The translations under genes were made by a program, and so were the position numbers. From Ziziphus jujuba (Eukaryota > Streptophyta > Magnoliopsida > Rosales > Rhamnaceae), in NCBI RefSeq assembly GCF_031755915.1, contig NC_083389.1, forward strand, positions 13,385,001 through 13,449,000: DNA of 64,000 bases, read 5' to 3'. Under the pieces are notes generated by a model that saw only the letters and a list, made by a program, of their open reading frames with translations, did not search any database and was not told the origin of the DNA. Positions 34,244-45,833 of the stretch are shown here, piece after piece. Each line of letters opens with the position of its first letter. The stretch's first letter is position 1.

Positions 34244-34474
34244 TCATTTGGACATACTACCATGGAGCCGTTCATGTAAAAGTGATTGATACCATCCATT
34301 TAAATTATCATCCTTCTTATTTATTGCTTCTCCACATATCAAATAATATGGAGAATTTAATAATGAAATTGGATCCTTACACATCATATTGACACAAGAA
34401 TCAAGTACAAAAACTAAAAACAAAATCTGAATTAGCAAGAGGAAATTGTACAAGTGTTTTATGAATAAAAACAA
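34244..34474 (-). pseudogene. Possible N-terminal remnant of a subtilisin-like protease
   Basis: A 76-residue frame starts with a hydrophobic segment (YNFLLLIQILFLVFVL) resembling a signal peptide. It ends with INKKDDNLNGWYQSLL, which resembles the propeptide segment [11 protein letters not shown] of the full-length neighbours. The linking sequence is not clearly homologous, and the frame ends soon after. It lies about 0.5 kb from a longer subtilase fragment. The match is short, so chance similarity is possible. Confidence 0.35.
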
Positions 34475-34531
34475 GAGAATATTACACCTCCCAGAGAATA
34501 TTACAGCTCCTAGAGAATATTACAGCTCCTA
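34475..34531. repeat. Three tandem copies of a 19-bp repeat
   Basis: GAGAATATTACAGCTCCTA is repeated at 34475-34493 (two or three changes), 34494-34512 and 34513-34531. Confidence 0.9.
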
Positions 34532-34725
34532 CAAAAGCCTCTGTTGGTATCAATCCCGACTTGACCCAATGTTCCCCATCAGAAATGGAAAGGCTTGAAA
34601 TTGTCACAGCAATTAAACATCAGCCATGGTAGTCAAGGATCACTTGCTGACAACACGATTAACTATTGGTTGAACAAATATATGAACCCTGCAGATAGCA
34701 AGTAGCTGTCAATAAGCAAAATATA

Positions 34726-35909
34726 CTATCTAGTTTGCATGAAAAGAATCATGAAAAGGAAACTCCATATGAATGATAAACTTTCGGGTGTACCATTTTC
34801 CAGGGAATCATGAAAAGGAAACTCCATATGAATGATAAACTTTCTATGTACTTTCATGATTTTCTTCATTTGGAAAATTCTCCTTCCCTGTATCAGACTT
34901 CTTATCTGCACAAAAATATATGAACAACATAAAATAAAAGTGAAAAATATAATGAGCACTGGGAAATAAAAACCACCATAGCTGAATATATTACCCTCGG
35001 TAGAAATGGAGGTTTCTGTTAACGCATCCAATCCGATTGTATCTTTATAGAAAGGTGTTTGTTGGACTCTGGAATCGCCCAAGGAGATGGACAGAACATC
35101 CACACCATCTTCAACAGCAGCATCAATTGCAGCCAAAATGTCAGTCTCCTTACAACGTCTCTCGGCGCAAGCTTTGTAAATGGCCAAATGAGCATGAGGA
35201 GCAATGCCAACTGCTGTGCCTTTAGCATTTCCAGACACATTGGCTCCTTTCACAAAGTTTCCAGTGGCTGTGCTTGCTGTGTGGCTTCCATGGCCTTCCT
35301 TGTCATATGATGGCTCAGATGTATTGGAACTTCGTAAACCTCTTGCCCCAGTTAGCTTGTTATTACACTCTGTCTTCTTGAACTCACATTTGCCTTTCCA
35401 TTTAGCCGGTGGAGGAGGAACACCATCGTCGCTGAACGAAGGATGATCAGGAAAAGCCCCAGTGTCCACAATGCCAATTATCACACCCTTGCCATAATTT
35501 GAATCATTCTTCCAAAATTGCAATCCTCGGTTTATGGTTAACCCCAAGAAGTTGGGAGTATGAGTAGTATGTAAAGGGAATATCCTTTCAGGTTGAGCAG
35601 AAAGAAAGCCTTCCATTTCGTCCATGGCTTTCACTTCGTCTGCTGTCAATCTTGCTGGAAAACCAGTGACCACATTTCTATATGCATGGAGTATTTGAGG
35701 TTGTTGGTTTGAGTTTGTGGCTATAGTTGCTGTTGATGTTAAAAACGTTTGATACAATTCTGCAACGAAACTCCAGCCGCTGGCTTCTTGGTGAAAACGA
35801 TGAAAGTTTGATAGTTGCTTTGTTCTTGTAGTCCTTCATCAGCCGTTGCTTGTGATGAACAATTAAGAAGGAAAAGTAGTTGAAGGAAAAATATGGTAAT
35901 TTTCAACAT
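34726..35909 (-). pseudogene. Truncated subtilisin-like protease, copy D type
   Basis: An ATG at 35909 opens a signal peptide (MLKITIFFLQLLFLLNCSS) and the I9 start (YQTFIVFTKKPAAGVS). A deletion near 35757 removes about seven expected residues and shifts the frame. The following frame carries the rest of the propeptide, the Asp motif (IVDTGAFPDHPSF) and the His motif (EGHGSHTASTATG). Homology to copy D ends at about 35010, before the oxyanion Asn and catalytic Ser, so the enzyme half is gone. The frame then runs into unrelated sequence. A GGTAATATA...TTTTGTGCAG stretch (about 34993 to 34916) looks like a GT-AG intron leading to a short exon. A 40-bp direct repeat lies at 34746-34785 and 34805-34844. 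Confidence 0.85.
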
Positions 35910-35978
35910 CTTTTAAGAACTTGATGAACATGCACGCAAGTGCTTTAATTGTTCTATCATGTGTTTCAAGCTCACAAC

Positions 35979-36048
35979 ATACACACATACACACACACAC
36001 ACACATACACACACACACACACACACATAGATATATATATATATATAT
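35979..36048. repeat. (CA)n(TA)n compound microsatellite
   Basis: An interrupted CA run is followed by a TA run. It lies just upstream of the truncated protease, in its former promoter region. Confidence 0.9.
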
Positions 36049-36500
36049 GATGGAGTAGTAGCTGCCAGAAGCCTAGAAGGGAATTTAGATTATGATTGTT
36101 TGGATAAAAAGGAAATGTATATACTACAATATGAATTCATAAACAAAGTAAACAAAAAATAATGGAAGGCACATATGATGAATCATTGTTTTCCTTGTCT
36201 CATCAAAAGATTGTGGTGTGGCTGTTTATCTCATTATAACCACAGCATTATCTTTATTCGGTGGAGCTATACATATACTGGATAGTTGGCTAAATATTTA
36301 ATCATTTCTTGGTTATTCATTACAAATTTACGTAGTATTTGGCCTAAAAAATCATAAGATTGTTGAAGAGATTTTCGAAAAAAAAATATATATATATATA
36401 TATATATTTAGTGATTTTACGTACGTATAAAAGAGAGAGACAGCTATCTGGGGTTGGTTGCTGGGAATTCTTAGGATATATAATTAATTAAGAGCTAGTT
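36049..36500. other. AT-rich intergenic DNA
   Basis: No gene is visible. A (TA)n run lies at about 36387-36407, shortly before the CACTA insertion. Confidence 0.5.
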
Positions 36501-36503
36501 CAT

Positions 36504-37400
36504 CACTACTAGAATCGAGTTGATACACGACACAAGTACTGCATCGCACTAAATAAACAGCGACGCATTCGACGGAGTCGCCAAATATCCTGTCGCGAAA
36601 TATATAAGATAATAGGCGACGTATCATAACAGTCGCCTATTCACAATTTTTAGCAACGCACATTTAATATTTAGTGACGCATACAATAATGTACTTATAG
36701 CGACGCTTTATAATATTGTCGCTAAAAAGTTTTAGCGACACTACCATAATACGTCGCTAAATATTTGTGTCGCTAAATATTTGTGTCGCTACAAATTCAT
36801 TCTGAACAGCGACTCATTCATTTTTAGCGACACATTTTTTTGTCGCCTATTTAGCGACGCATTATGTTTTAGCGACGAATTATGTGAGTCTCTTTTTTAG
36901 CTACCCATATATTTTTAGCGACTATTTTTTTGTGTCTCCAAATTAGCGACTCATGCGTTTTTAGCAACACATTTTTTTGTCGCCTATTTAGCGACGCATT
37001 ATGTTTTAGCGACAAATTTTTTGGGTCTCTTTTCTAGCGACCCATATATTTTTAGCGACTATTTTTTAGTGTCTCCAAATTAGCAAACGTTCATGTTTTA
37101 GCGACAAATTATAAGAGTCGCATATATTTATGAATTTTTAGCGATGCATTTACCCATTTAGCGACATATGCAGCAATTTTCTTAAAGCGACACATTGATT
37201 TAGCAACTCTTTACGGAAATGTCGTTAAAAATTTATTAGCGACTTTTTCGTTTAGGATCACTATATATTTATGTCGCTAAAATTGGAAAAATACTTTTAG
37301 CGACATTTTGTGTAGAGTCGTGAAATTTATGAGTCGCTAAATTGATCATATTATATGTCGTTATATAATTTAGGCGACTTTTAGTTATCTTAATGAGTCA
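36504..37400. repeat. Left subterminal region with GCGAC motif repeats
   Basis: More than 25 copies of TTAGCGAC, GCGACGCATT or the complement GTCGCTAAA occur in both orientations within 0.9 kb. In CACTA elements such subterminal repeats bind the TNPA-type protein that brings the ends together. Confidence 0.85.
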
Positions 37401-37881
37401 CCATTTCTTTTATATTTTTTAATTTTTAAAAATTTATTAAAATATAAAAGTAATTATAATACCAAAAAACCCAACTTAGCTTCGTCCAAAATAATTAGAA
37501 TATAAAAATTTAAAATAAATACTTGTTTATAACAAAACAATTATCAATATAATTAAATATCATCTCATTGACATATTTTTACATATGCATACTCATTGAG
37601 ATGGAAGTTAATGTCCTCATGTTGACGATATTACACCCTCATACTGCATATGGAAAAATAAAAAAATTAACACTGACGCAAAATAAATTAATAAAAACTT
37701 AATCATTAATAAATTAATTTGTAATTTGGTAAATGAAAATTTAATGAATATTTACCTTCTTAAGGTTTGGCGTGGCACATTTCTCCTAATTAAAGTGGAA
37801 AACACATAAGAAAAAAAAAAGCATAATGAATAAATAAATATTACTTAAAACATAAGTTAATAAATATACGTACCAATTTAT
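37401..37881. other. 3' flank of the TNP2 gene
   Basis: AT-rich, with no GCGAC motifs and no gene; presumably the 3' untranslated region or last intron of the TNP2 gene. Confidence 0.4.
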
Positions 37882-40800
37882 TTAGAAGATATTGTTTATC
37901 CATATCCCCTTACAGTCATTACGAACATAGCCACTCTCACATTCATCCTCATGATCATTTTCATCAACACTTGGCAATTGTATGGCAAATGGATTGTGAG
38001 CCATTGTAGTATCGTCAAGAACATATTCTTCAACCAATTCTTCTTCAACAAAAGTACAATGTCGTGGTGGAGTTAAAACAACAGACCATCTCGAATCAAG
38101 TTGATCTTCAACATAAAATATTTGTTGAACTTGTGAAGCCATGATGAATGGGTCAGATTTATATCCAATTTTACTAAAGTTAACACATGTAAACCCCATT
38201 TCATCAACTTTCACACCACTGCTGTCAACCCAATCACACTTGAACACTGGAATTCGAAACATAGTGTAATCGACGTTCCAAATCTCTCTTATGATCCCAT
38301 AGTATGCCATCTCAGCTAAAATTAGGTTATTATCCTTAGCAGTAGCAAAATGCTCACTTTTGACAATAACTTTGACACCACTATTCTGGGTGACCCTCTT
38401 ATTATCCATATTTATAGTGTTGAATCTAACCCCTCTAATGACATATCATTCATGTTTCGTTACCACCCACTGCGGACCATGGGCTAACCATCGTAATGTT
38501 TCAGAAACTGTGTAATTAGGTTGACTTCGCTCTTGTGCAATCTAGTCAATTGAAAAAAATATGAAAAATTAAAGCTAAAACAATTATATTATATATTGAA
38601 TATTTAACTTTCCCATACCTTATCACGTAACCAGTACATAAATGTACGTTTGTGTTCGTCTTGAAACCATTTTGCTTTTTTTCCTCGATTTTTTTTGCTT
38701 GACTTCAAGACTTCAAAATGAATACTAAAACAAGTAAAAGTTGTTGTAATTAATAAAAATATCCAACATATCAACTTATTGATGCATATTAATATATTCA
38801 AAATATCAACTAAATTATACATGTTGATATATATATATATATATATTAAAAATATCAACTAATTTATACATTAACATGTATATACGCACCTGACATACGG
38901 TTCCACTTCTGGTGTATTCGAAAGTAGACATCTATGGACTTGCTCCCAAAGTTTTTGATCAATTGATTGACTTTTTCCACCTTTAATGGGGGCACCAACA
39001 TCATCCTTATCATTTAACTTTTGGTATCTACCAATTGGGTTTCCAACTGCACCTAATTCTCTCTGAAATTCACTACAAAACTCAATCACTTTTTCACATA
39101 TGTAACCCTCGGCAATACAACCTTCTGGCCGATTTTTGTTTCGAACATAACTTTTCAATACTTTTATGTACCTCTCAAACGGGTACATCCACCTGAAATG
39201 TATTGATCCACACAATCTTATCTCTCGAACCAAATGTACAGTTAGATGAACCATTATATCAAAAAACGATGGTGAAAAGAATTTCTCTAAAAGGCACAAA
39301 GTTGTAGCAAGATCATTTTGACTATTTTCCAATTTAGCAACAATGATACACTTCTTGCAAATTGCATTGAAGAAAAAACAAAGTCTTGCAATTGCATGTC
39401 TCACATGTTTAGGAAGGATTGCACGAATTGCAAGAGGCAAGAGTTGTTGCATCAATGTATGACAATCATGAGATTTCAATCCTACCATCTTTAAGTCCTC
39501 CATTGAAACAAGATTCCTAAAGTTTGAAGAATAACCATCTGGAACCTTTAAGTGCGCTAAACACTTACAAAACAATTTCTTCTCATGCTTTGATAATGTA
39601 TAGCAGGTCGGTGGTAGGAAAGTTCGATTTCCTTGAGGCTTAGGGGCCAAGTCTTTCCGCAAACCCATTTCTTGTAAATCTAAACGAGTTAACTTCGTCC
39701 TTCGCCTTACCAGGAATATTGAGCAATGTACCATATATGCTCTCACAAACATTTTTCTCAATATGCATGACATCTAAATTATGTCACACATGGAGAAATT
39801 TCCAATATTCCAATTAAAAAAAAATGGACTTCCTCTTCCAACATTCTTCAGAATCAACAGTCCTTTTCCTCTTATGTGAGTTATCAAATCTCATTGAATT
39901 AAGCTTATCTAAGATTTCTTCTCCAGTCAACGGTTTTGGAGGCACTTCAAATTCTTGAAATCCATTGAAAGACTTCTTTTGCCTTCTATAGTGATGATTT
40001 GGAGGAAGAAATCTTCTATGCCCGGTAAAACTCATTTTTTTTCCATGCTTTAGCCTTGTAGCAAAAGTATTTTCACTGCAAATTGGACAAGCATAATATC
40101 CCTTCACCGCATGACCAAACAAGTTACCATAAGCTGGGAAATCATTTATTGTCCATAGTAACACTGCCTTCAAAGTGAATTTCTCTTGACAGTAAGCATC
40201 GAAGACCGTAACACCCTTATTCCACAGCCGCTGCAGGTCTTCAACTAACGGCTCCATGTATACATCAATTTGATTTCCAGGTTGCCTCGGTCCAGAAATT
40301 AGAAGACTTAACATCATAAATTTCTGCTTCATACACAACCAAGGAGGAAGATTATACACAACCGTCATCACAGGCCAACAACTATACCTACTACTCAATA
40401 TATTATGTGGATTAACTCCATCGACCACGGTCCCAAGTCTCAAATTCCTATCTTCGGATGCAAAGTTTGGCCATAAACGATCAACCAACTTCCAAGATGG
40501 AGAATCCGCAGGGTGTTGCATTTCCCCTGTTTTAACCTTTCTCCCATTGGCATGCCATGTCAAATTCTTAGCCGTTTCAACACTACGAAACATTCGTTTA
40601 CAACGCGGAATAATAGGAAAGTACCATAAAATTTTATTTGGAATATTGCTAGCAACTCCATTCTTATCAATTTTCCATCTAGCAGATCCACATTTAGGAC
40701 ATTCATTAAGGTCCACATATTCCTTCCTAAACAGAATACAACTTTTAGGACATGCATGAATCTTGATGTACTCCATTCCCAAAGCACTCAAAGTCTTCTT

Positions 40801-41376
40801 AACATTGTACATGGAGGTTGGCAACACATTGTCATTTGGCAACATCTCGGGTAACAATTGCAACAGTACATCAAAGCTTTTATCAGAATATCCATATCTT
40901 ACCTTTAAGTTGTACAATTTAACCAAGGCCGACAACTTGGTAAATTTGGTACAACCTAGGTACAAAGGTTTCTCCGCATCCTCCAATAAGGTAGCAAATT
41001 CATTAGGATCATTATCAAAAGTTTCTAATGCAGCACGGGTCATGTCTAAGCTATTGAAAGCCACATCTTCCTTACTACTACTATCATTTTCATTATATTC
41101 TACATTAATATTCCCAAAATGAGAAGATGGTCCAATACCATCAGCACATGACTCACCATGCCAAATCCATCGCCGATAGTTGACATCAAACCCATTCCAA
41201 TATATATGGCCTTTAATATCCCTAATAGTATGGATTTTCATATTCCTGCATTGCATGCAAGGACACTGTATGGCATTACAATCATTGGCATTCTCCATGC
41301 TAAATTTCAAAAATTCACTCACCCCCTTAGCAAAATCGCTTGAGGTTCTATCCTTCGTTATCCACGATTTATCCAT
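37882..41376 (-). pseudogene. TNP2-type CACTA transposase
   Basis: The ATG at 41376 begins the transposase-associated domain (MDKSWITKDR; CPCMQCRN). Transposase_21 follows (LNECPKCGSARW, WHANGRKVKTGEMQHPADS, ACPICSENT). After a break, a DUF4218 region (LPLAIRAILPKHVRHAIARL; RWMYPFERYIKVLKSYVRNK) lies at 38871-39773. A small exon (EHKRTFMYWLRDKV) at about 38609-38710 and a DUF4216 region (IPVFKCDWVDSSGVKVDEMG) at 37882-38409 complete the order. Defects: frameshift after SIFF near 39808, a TGA shortly after it, a second frameshift near 39715 between the EKNVC motif region and RLDLQEMGL, and a TGA near 38443. It would cut at the element ends. All family domains are present, but no full protein can be made. 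Confidence 0.9.
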
Positions 41377-42480
41377 TTCCCTACCAATCTAAGCAGAACA
41401 ATATCAAACAATATCACAAAAAAAATTATCGACAAAAGCAAGATTAAGAAAACCCATCGCAAACAAATTATCGACAAAAGAAAAATTAAGAAAACCCATC
41501 GCAAACAAATTATCCACAAAAACAAGATTAAGAAAACCCAGCGAACCTAACCTTCGGTTATAATGAATAAATAAATAAATAATAACCCAATCCACCATAT
41601 GTCACCGCCAATCATAAAGCGAAAAGAAACTCACCAAAACCATGGAGAGGAAGAAAGAAGAAGCCAAGCTAACCGCGAGGGCGACACAGAGAAATCCAGC
41701 TTCCAGATAGCAATGCCAGCAAATAGAAAATTAAACACGAAATATCCCACTCTTCAAGTCTCTTTTAGATTGCTTCCAATTCTAACACCTATTATGAAGT
41801 GTACTAACACATATTTTGTGAAAAGAAATGGTATTCAAAATCCCGCGTAAATTTTGAAAACGCGCCAAAAATTTTAAGAAATTGGATAAACAGGCGACGT
41901 ATTCAAATAAATTGTGTCGCTAAAGGATAAACAGTTTCATAGATGCCCTTTTTTTAATTCTTTTAAAACAAAAAAGTTTCTCCAAGTACTGTCTATTTCC
42001 TTCTTAAACTTTTGGCAATAACTCTAAAATTGTAATTTTTCGTTTAAAAAAGTAGATGATCTAGCGACTCATTGAGATAAACAGGCGACGCATTTACATA
42101 TAAAAGGGTCGCCTTAGCCAATAGTAATTAAAATTTATTTTTTAATTTTAGTTACTTTTTTTAAAATTACATCCAAAAATATTTCCACATAGCATTCCAA
42201 TGAACACCAAGTCAATTAATCTAAAAATATAAAACAGTTCTATCAATGCTCTTTTCAATTATTCACATATATGAGTATACACAAACACAAAAACACATCT
42301 CACGACATAATTTGAGATAGGATATAACAATTGTAAATTGGTCTAAAGCAAGATCCCATAGTCCAATTGCTCGAAGTAAGTATGTTCAACGAGTTGCACT
42401 TTCATGTTTTTGGCTATCAGTGATAGTTTATATGAACCCAAATAAACTGATAGATTACATTTGGGGAAGGACATTTCAAA
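41377..42480. promoter_or_regulatory. Upstream region of the TNP2 gene with GCGAC motifs
   Basis: No gene. A 31-bp-spaced triplication of AAATTATCGACAAAA-type sequence lies at 41424-41530. Motif pairs GGCGACGTATT/TGTCGCTAAA (about 41894-41925) and GGCGACGCATTT/GGGTCGCCTTA (about 42085-42115) lie between the divergent genes, where the promoters should be. Confidence 0.45.
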
Positions 42481-42589
42481 TAACAAGCGACGCATTAAAA
42501 TATTTATGAGTCGCTTATGAGAAAATAATTTGTTTTTTTGGGTTTGTGATCTTTCTGTTTAATCAATCTGATGTTCTTTCAGCATAATA

Positions 42590-44470
42590 ACCAATGAAAA
42601 TATTTAAACAAGATAAAGTAGATTAATTTTTTTTTAAAATTATAAGTAATAGGCGACACATAATCACTCTTATGCGTCGCCTATAATCAAAACATAAATT
42701 TTTCTTTTTGTGTTATCTTCCTGTTTAATCAATTTGATTTTCTTTCAGCATCTAATAACCAGTGAAAATATTTAAACAAGATAAAGTAGGTTTTTTTTTT
42801 TTTTTCAAATTATATGTAATAGGCGACGCATAATCACTCTTATACATCGCCTATAACCAAAATATAATTTTTTTTTTTTGTGTTATCTTCCTGTTTAATC
42901 AATTTGATTTTCTTTCAGCATCAAATAACCAGTGAAAATATTTAAACAAGATAAAGTAGCTTCTTTTTTTTTTTTTCAAATTATATGTAATAGGCAACAC
43001 ATAATCACTCTTATGCGTCGCCTATATTCAAAATATAATTTTATTTTTTTTTGTGTTATCTTCTTGTTTAATCAATTTGATTTTCTTTCAGCATCAAATA
43101 ACCAGTGAAAATATTTAAACAAGATAAAGTAGGTTTTTTTTTTTTCAAATTATAAATAATAGGCGACGCATAATCACTCTTATGCGTCGCCTATAACCAA
43201 AATATAATTTTTTTTTTTGTGTTATCTTCCTGTTTAATCAATTTGATTTTCTTTCAGCATCAAATAACCAGTGAAAATATTTAAACAAGATAAAGTAGGT
43301 TTTTTTTTTTCAAATTATAAGTAATAGGCGACGCATAATCACTCTTATGCGTCGCCTATATTCAAAATATAAATTTTTTTTTTTTGTGTTATCTTCCTAT
43401 TTAATAAATTTGATTTTCTTTCAGCATCAAATAATCAGTGAAAATATTTAGATAAGATAAAGTAGGTTTTTTTTTTTTTCAAATTATATGTAATAGGCGA
43501 CACATAATCACTCTTATGCGTCGCCTATATTCAAAATATAAAATTTTTTTTTGTGTTATCTTCCTGTTTAATAAATTTGATTTTCTTTCAGCATCAAATA
43601 ACCAGTGAAAATATTTAAACAAGATAAAATAGATTTTTTTTTTTCAAATTATATGTAATAGGCGACACATAATCACTCTTATGCGTCGCCTATATTCAAA
43701 ATATAAATTTTTTTTTTGTGTTATCTTCCTGTTTAATAAATTTGATTTTCTTTCAGTATCAAATAATCAGTGAAAATATTTAAACAAGATAAAGTAGGTT
43801 TTTTTTTTTTTTCAAATTATATGTAATAGGCGACGCATAATCACTCTTATGCGTCGCCTATATTCAAAATATAAATTTTTTTTTTGTGTTATCTTCCTGT
43901 TTAATCAATTTGAAAGTAACCAGTGAAAATATTTAAACAAGATAAAGTAGGTTTTTTTTTTTTCAAATTATATGTAATAGGTGACGCATAATCACTCTTA
44001 TGCGTCACCTATATTCAAAATATAATTTTTTTTTTTTGTGTTATCTTCCTGTTTAATAAATTTGATTTTCTTTCAGTATCAAATAACCAGTGAAAATATT
44101 TAAACAAGATAAAGTAGGTTTTTTTTTTTCCAAATTATAAGTAATAGGCGACGCATAATCACTCTTATGCGTCACCTATAACCAAAATATAATTTATTTA
44201 TTTTTTGTGTTATCTTCCTATTTAATAAATTTAATTTTCTTTCAGCATCAAATAACCAGTGAAAATGTTTAAACAAGATGAAGTTGGTTTTTTTTTTCCC
44301 TTAAAATTATAAGTAATAGGCGACGCATAATCACTCTTATGCATCGCCTATAATCAAATATATATTTTTTTTGTTCTTTTTTTTAATTTAATTTGATTTT
44401 CTTTACAAAATCAAATATCTTGTTAATATATTTAAGCAACTTATTAAATTAACAAATTTTTTGTTTAATT
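42590..44470 (+). repeat. Left CACTA satellite: about 11 units of 165-172 bp with a perfect hairpin
   Basis: Units are marked by AGGCGACGCATAATC near 42651, 42821, 42992, 43161, 43326, 43495, 43660, 43828, 43979, 44146 and 44318. Most carry TAGGCGACGCATAA, a 6-base loop TCACTC, and the exact complement TTATGCGTCGCCTA. The rest of the unit is AT-rich (TGATTTTCTTTCAGCATCAA; AACCAGTGAAAATATTTAAA). One unit (ending near 43979) has an internal deletion of about 18 bp. The array lies between the two divergent transposon genes. Confidence 0.95.
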
Positions 44471-44979
44471 AATGTTAGCAAATAATTTTTTTTGGTGTGT
44501 GATCTTTCTATTTAATCAATCTGATTTTCTTTCAGCATCAAATCACCAGTGAAAATATTTAAACAACATGAATGAGTTTTTTTATTATTTTTTTAATCAA
44601 TCCGATTTTCTTTCAAGTATATTTATTTTTTATTTAACATTTCAAAACACTTAAAATTTATATGCTTTTTAATTTTTATAGGCGACGTAGTTTCTTTTTT
44701 ATATGTCGTGCGTTCTAATTTTTTTTTTTTTTTGTATTTCCATTTTTTCTTTTGTTTGTGTCTTTAAATATTTTTATTTGCCCCTAAAATGTTTTTAATA
44801 ACTATTTTTTATTCCCCAATATTCAGGAAATATTAGAAATAAAATGGCACGTTAATCGATGGACTTTCTTTTCAACAATTAACCCCAAGTATGGAAACTT
44901 GAGAGTTGGAAGCAATCTAGGAGGTATGAGAAGATTTTGAAGGATCACACTCTCATTATGCATTCTTGTTTCTTTCAAG

Positions 44980-45260
44980 GGTTTGAAGGATTTTGTGGGT
45001 TTCTTTCCTAAATTTCAAAGTTCCTTCTTCATCTGCTTCTTCTTCTTGCCGGTGGTTGGGTTGGAAGCACTTCACCCTTTTGCCATCGACGTCGCCGTCG
45101 CCATGTTCGATGGGTCGTGTACTTCACCGTCGCGGTGGGTGGCTGGGATTTTTGCCGTCTCATCGCCGGGATTGGGTTGCTGGGTTTCTGACGTGCCATC
45201 ACCATCGGCTGCTATGATGGCTTGAAGTTCCTCTTGATTGCTGGATTTGTAAAGGTGTGC
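44980..45260 (+). promoter_or_regulatory. GC-rich leader upstream of the plus-strand CACTA gene
   Basis: A stretch rich in CpG (GCCATCGACGTCGCCGTCGC, near 45083) stands out in AT-rich DNA. It is followed by intron-like sequence up to the acceptor at 45829, just before the first coding exon. The 80-residue frames here have no domain. In maize Spm the first exon is a GC-rich untranslated leader that is methylated when the element is silent; the position here is comparable. A transcription start is inferred, not seen. Confidence 0.4.
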
Positions 45261-45833
45261 TATTTTTCATCCCTTTTGGGGTTCGGTGGTGTATGTGTTT
45301 GCTGGAAAAAATATTCTGTTTGCTGGTTTTTTTGTTTTTCTAAATATTTGTTTGTTACTGTAATTTTGGTGGGGTTTTATGTTGTCAAAATCATGTCTTG
45401 TCGTCGACAATGGGTTAGCTAAATTTTGTTTGGAAAAATAGCTATATTTATTGAGTAGGGTTCGATTGTAAGTAAAGCAAAATGATATGCTAATATTTGT
45501 ATTACGTGTTTATATGGTTAAATTCAAGATATAGCTTTATAAATTGCGTGGAAAATATCAGAGGTGGTGCTCTGTTGCGGGTCTTAAAACGACGTCGTTT
45601 GTACGGCTCAAAATCCATTAGTGATTTAGTCGCCGGATGCAAAGTTTGAAAATGTTAATGACTGTTAAAGAGTATAGATGTTAAGAGAAGATACTATTAC
45701 TGCATCACTTGGTAAATAAATTACATGAATTTATCGTTTATTATTGTTATTAATGGTTTATTCATTATACTACACCCTATGTTCATATTGTTAGTAATAT
45801 TAACTTGTGTTTATGTTTTTTGTATGCAGAATT

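Noticed and set aside
35019..35446. Plus- and minus-strand frames overlapping the truncated protease
   Set aside because: They are shadows of the protease frame.
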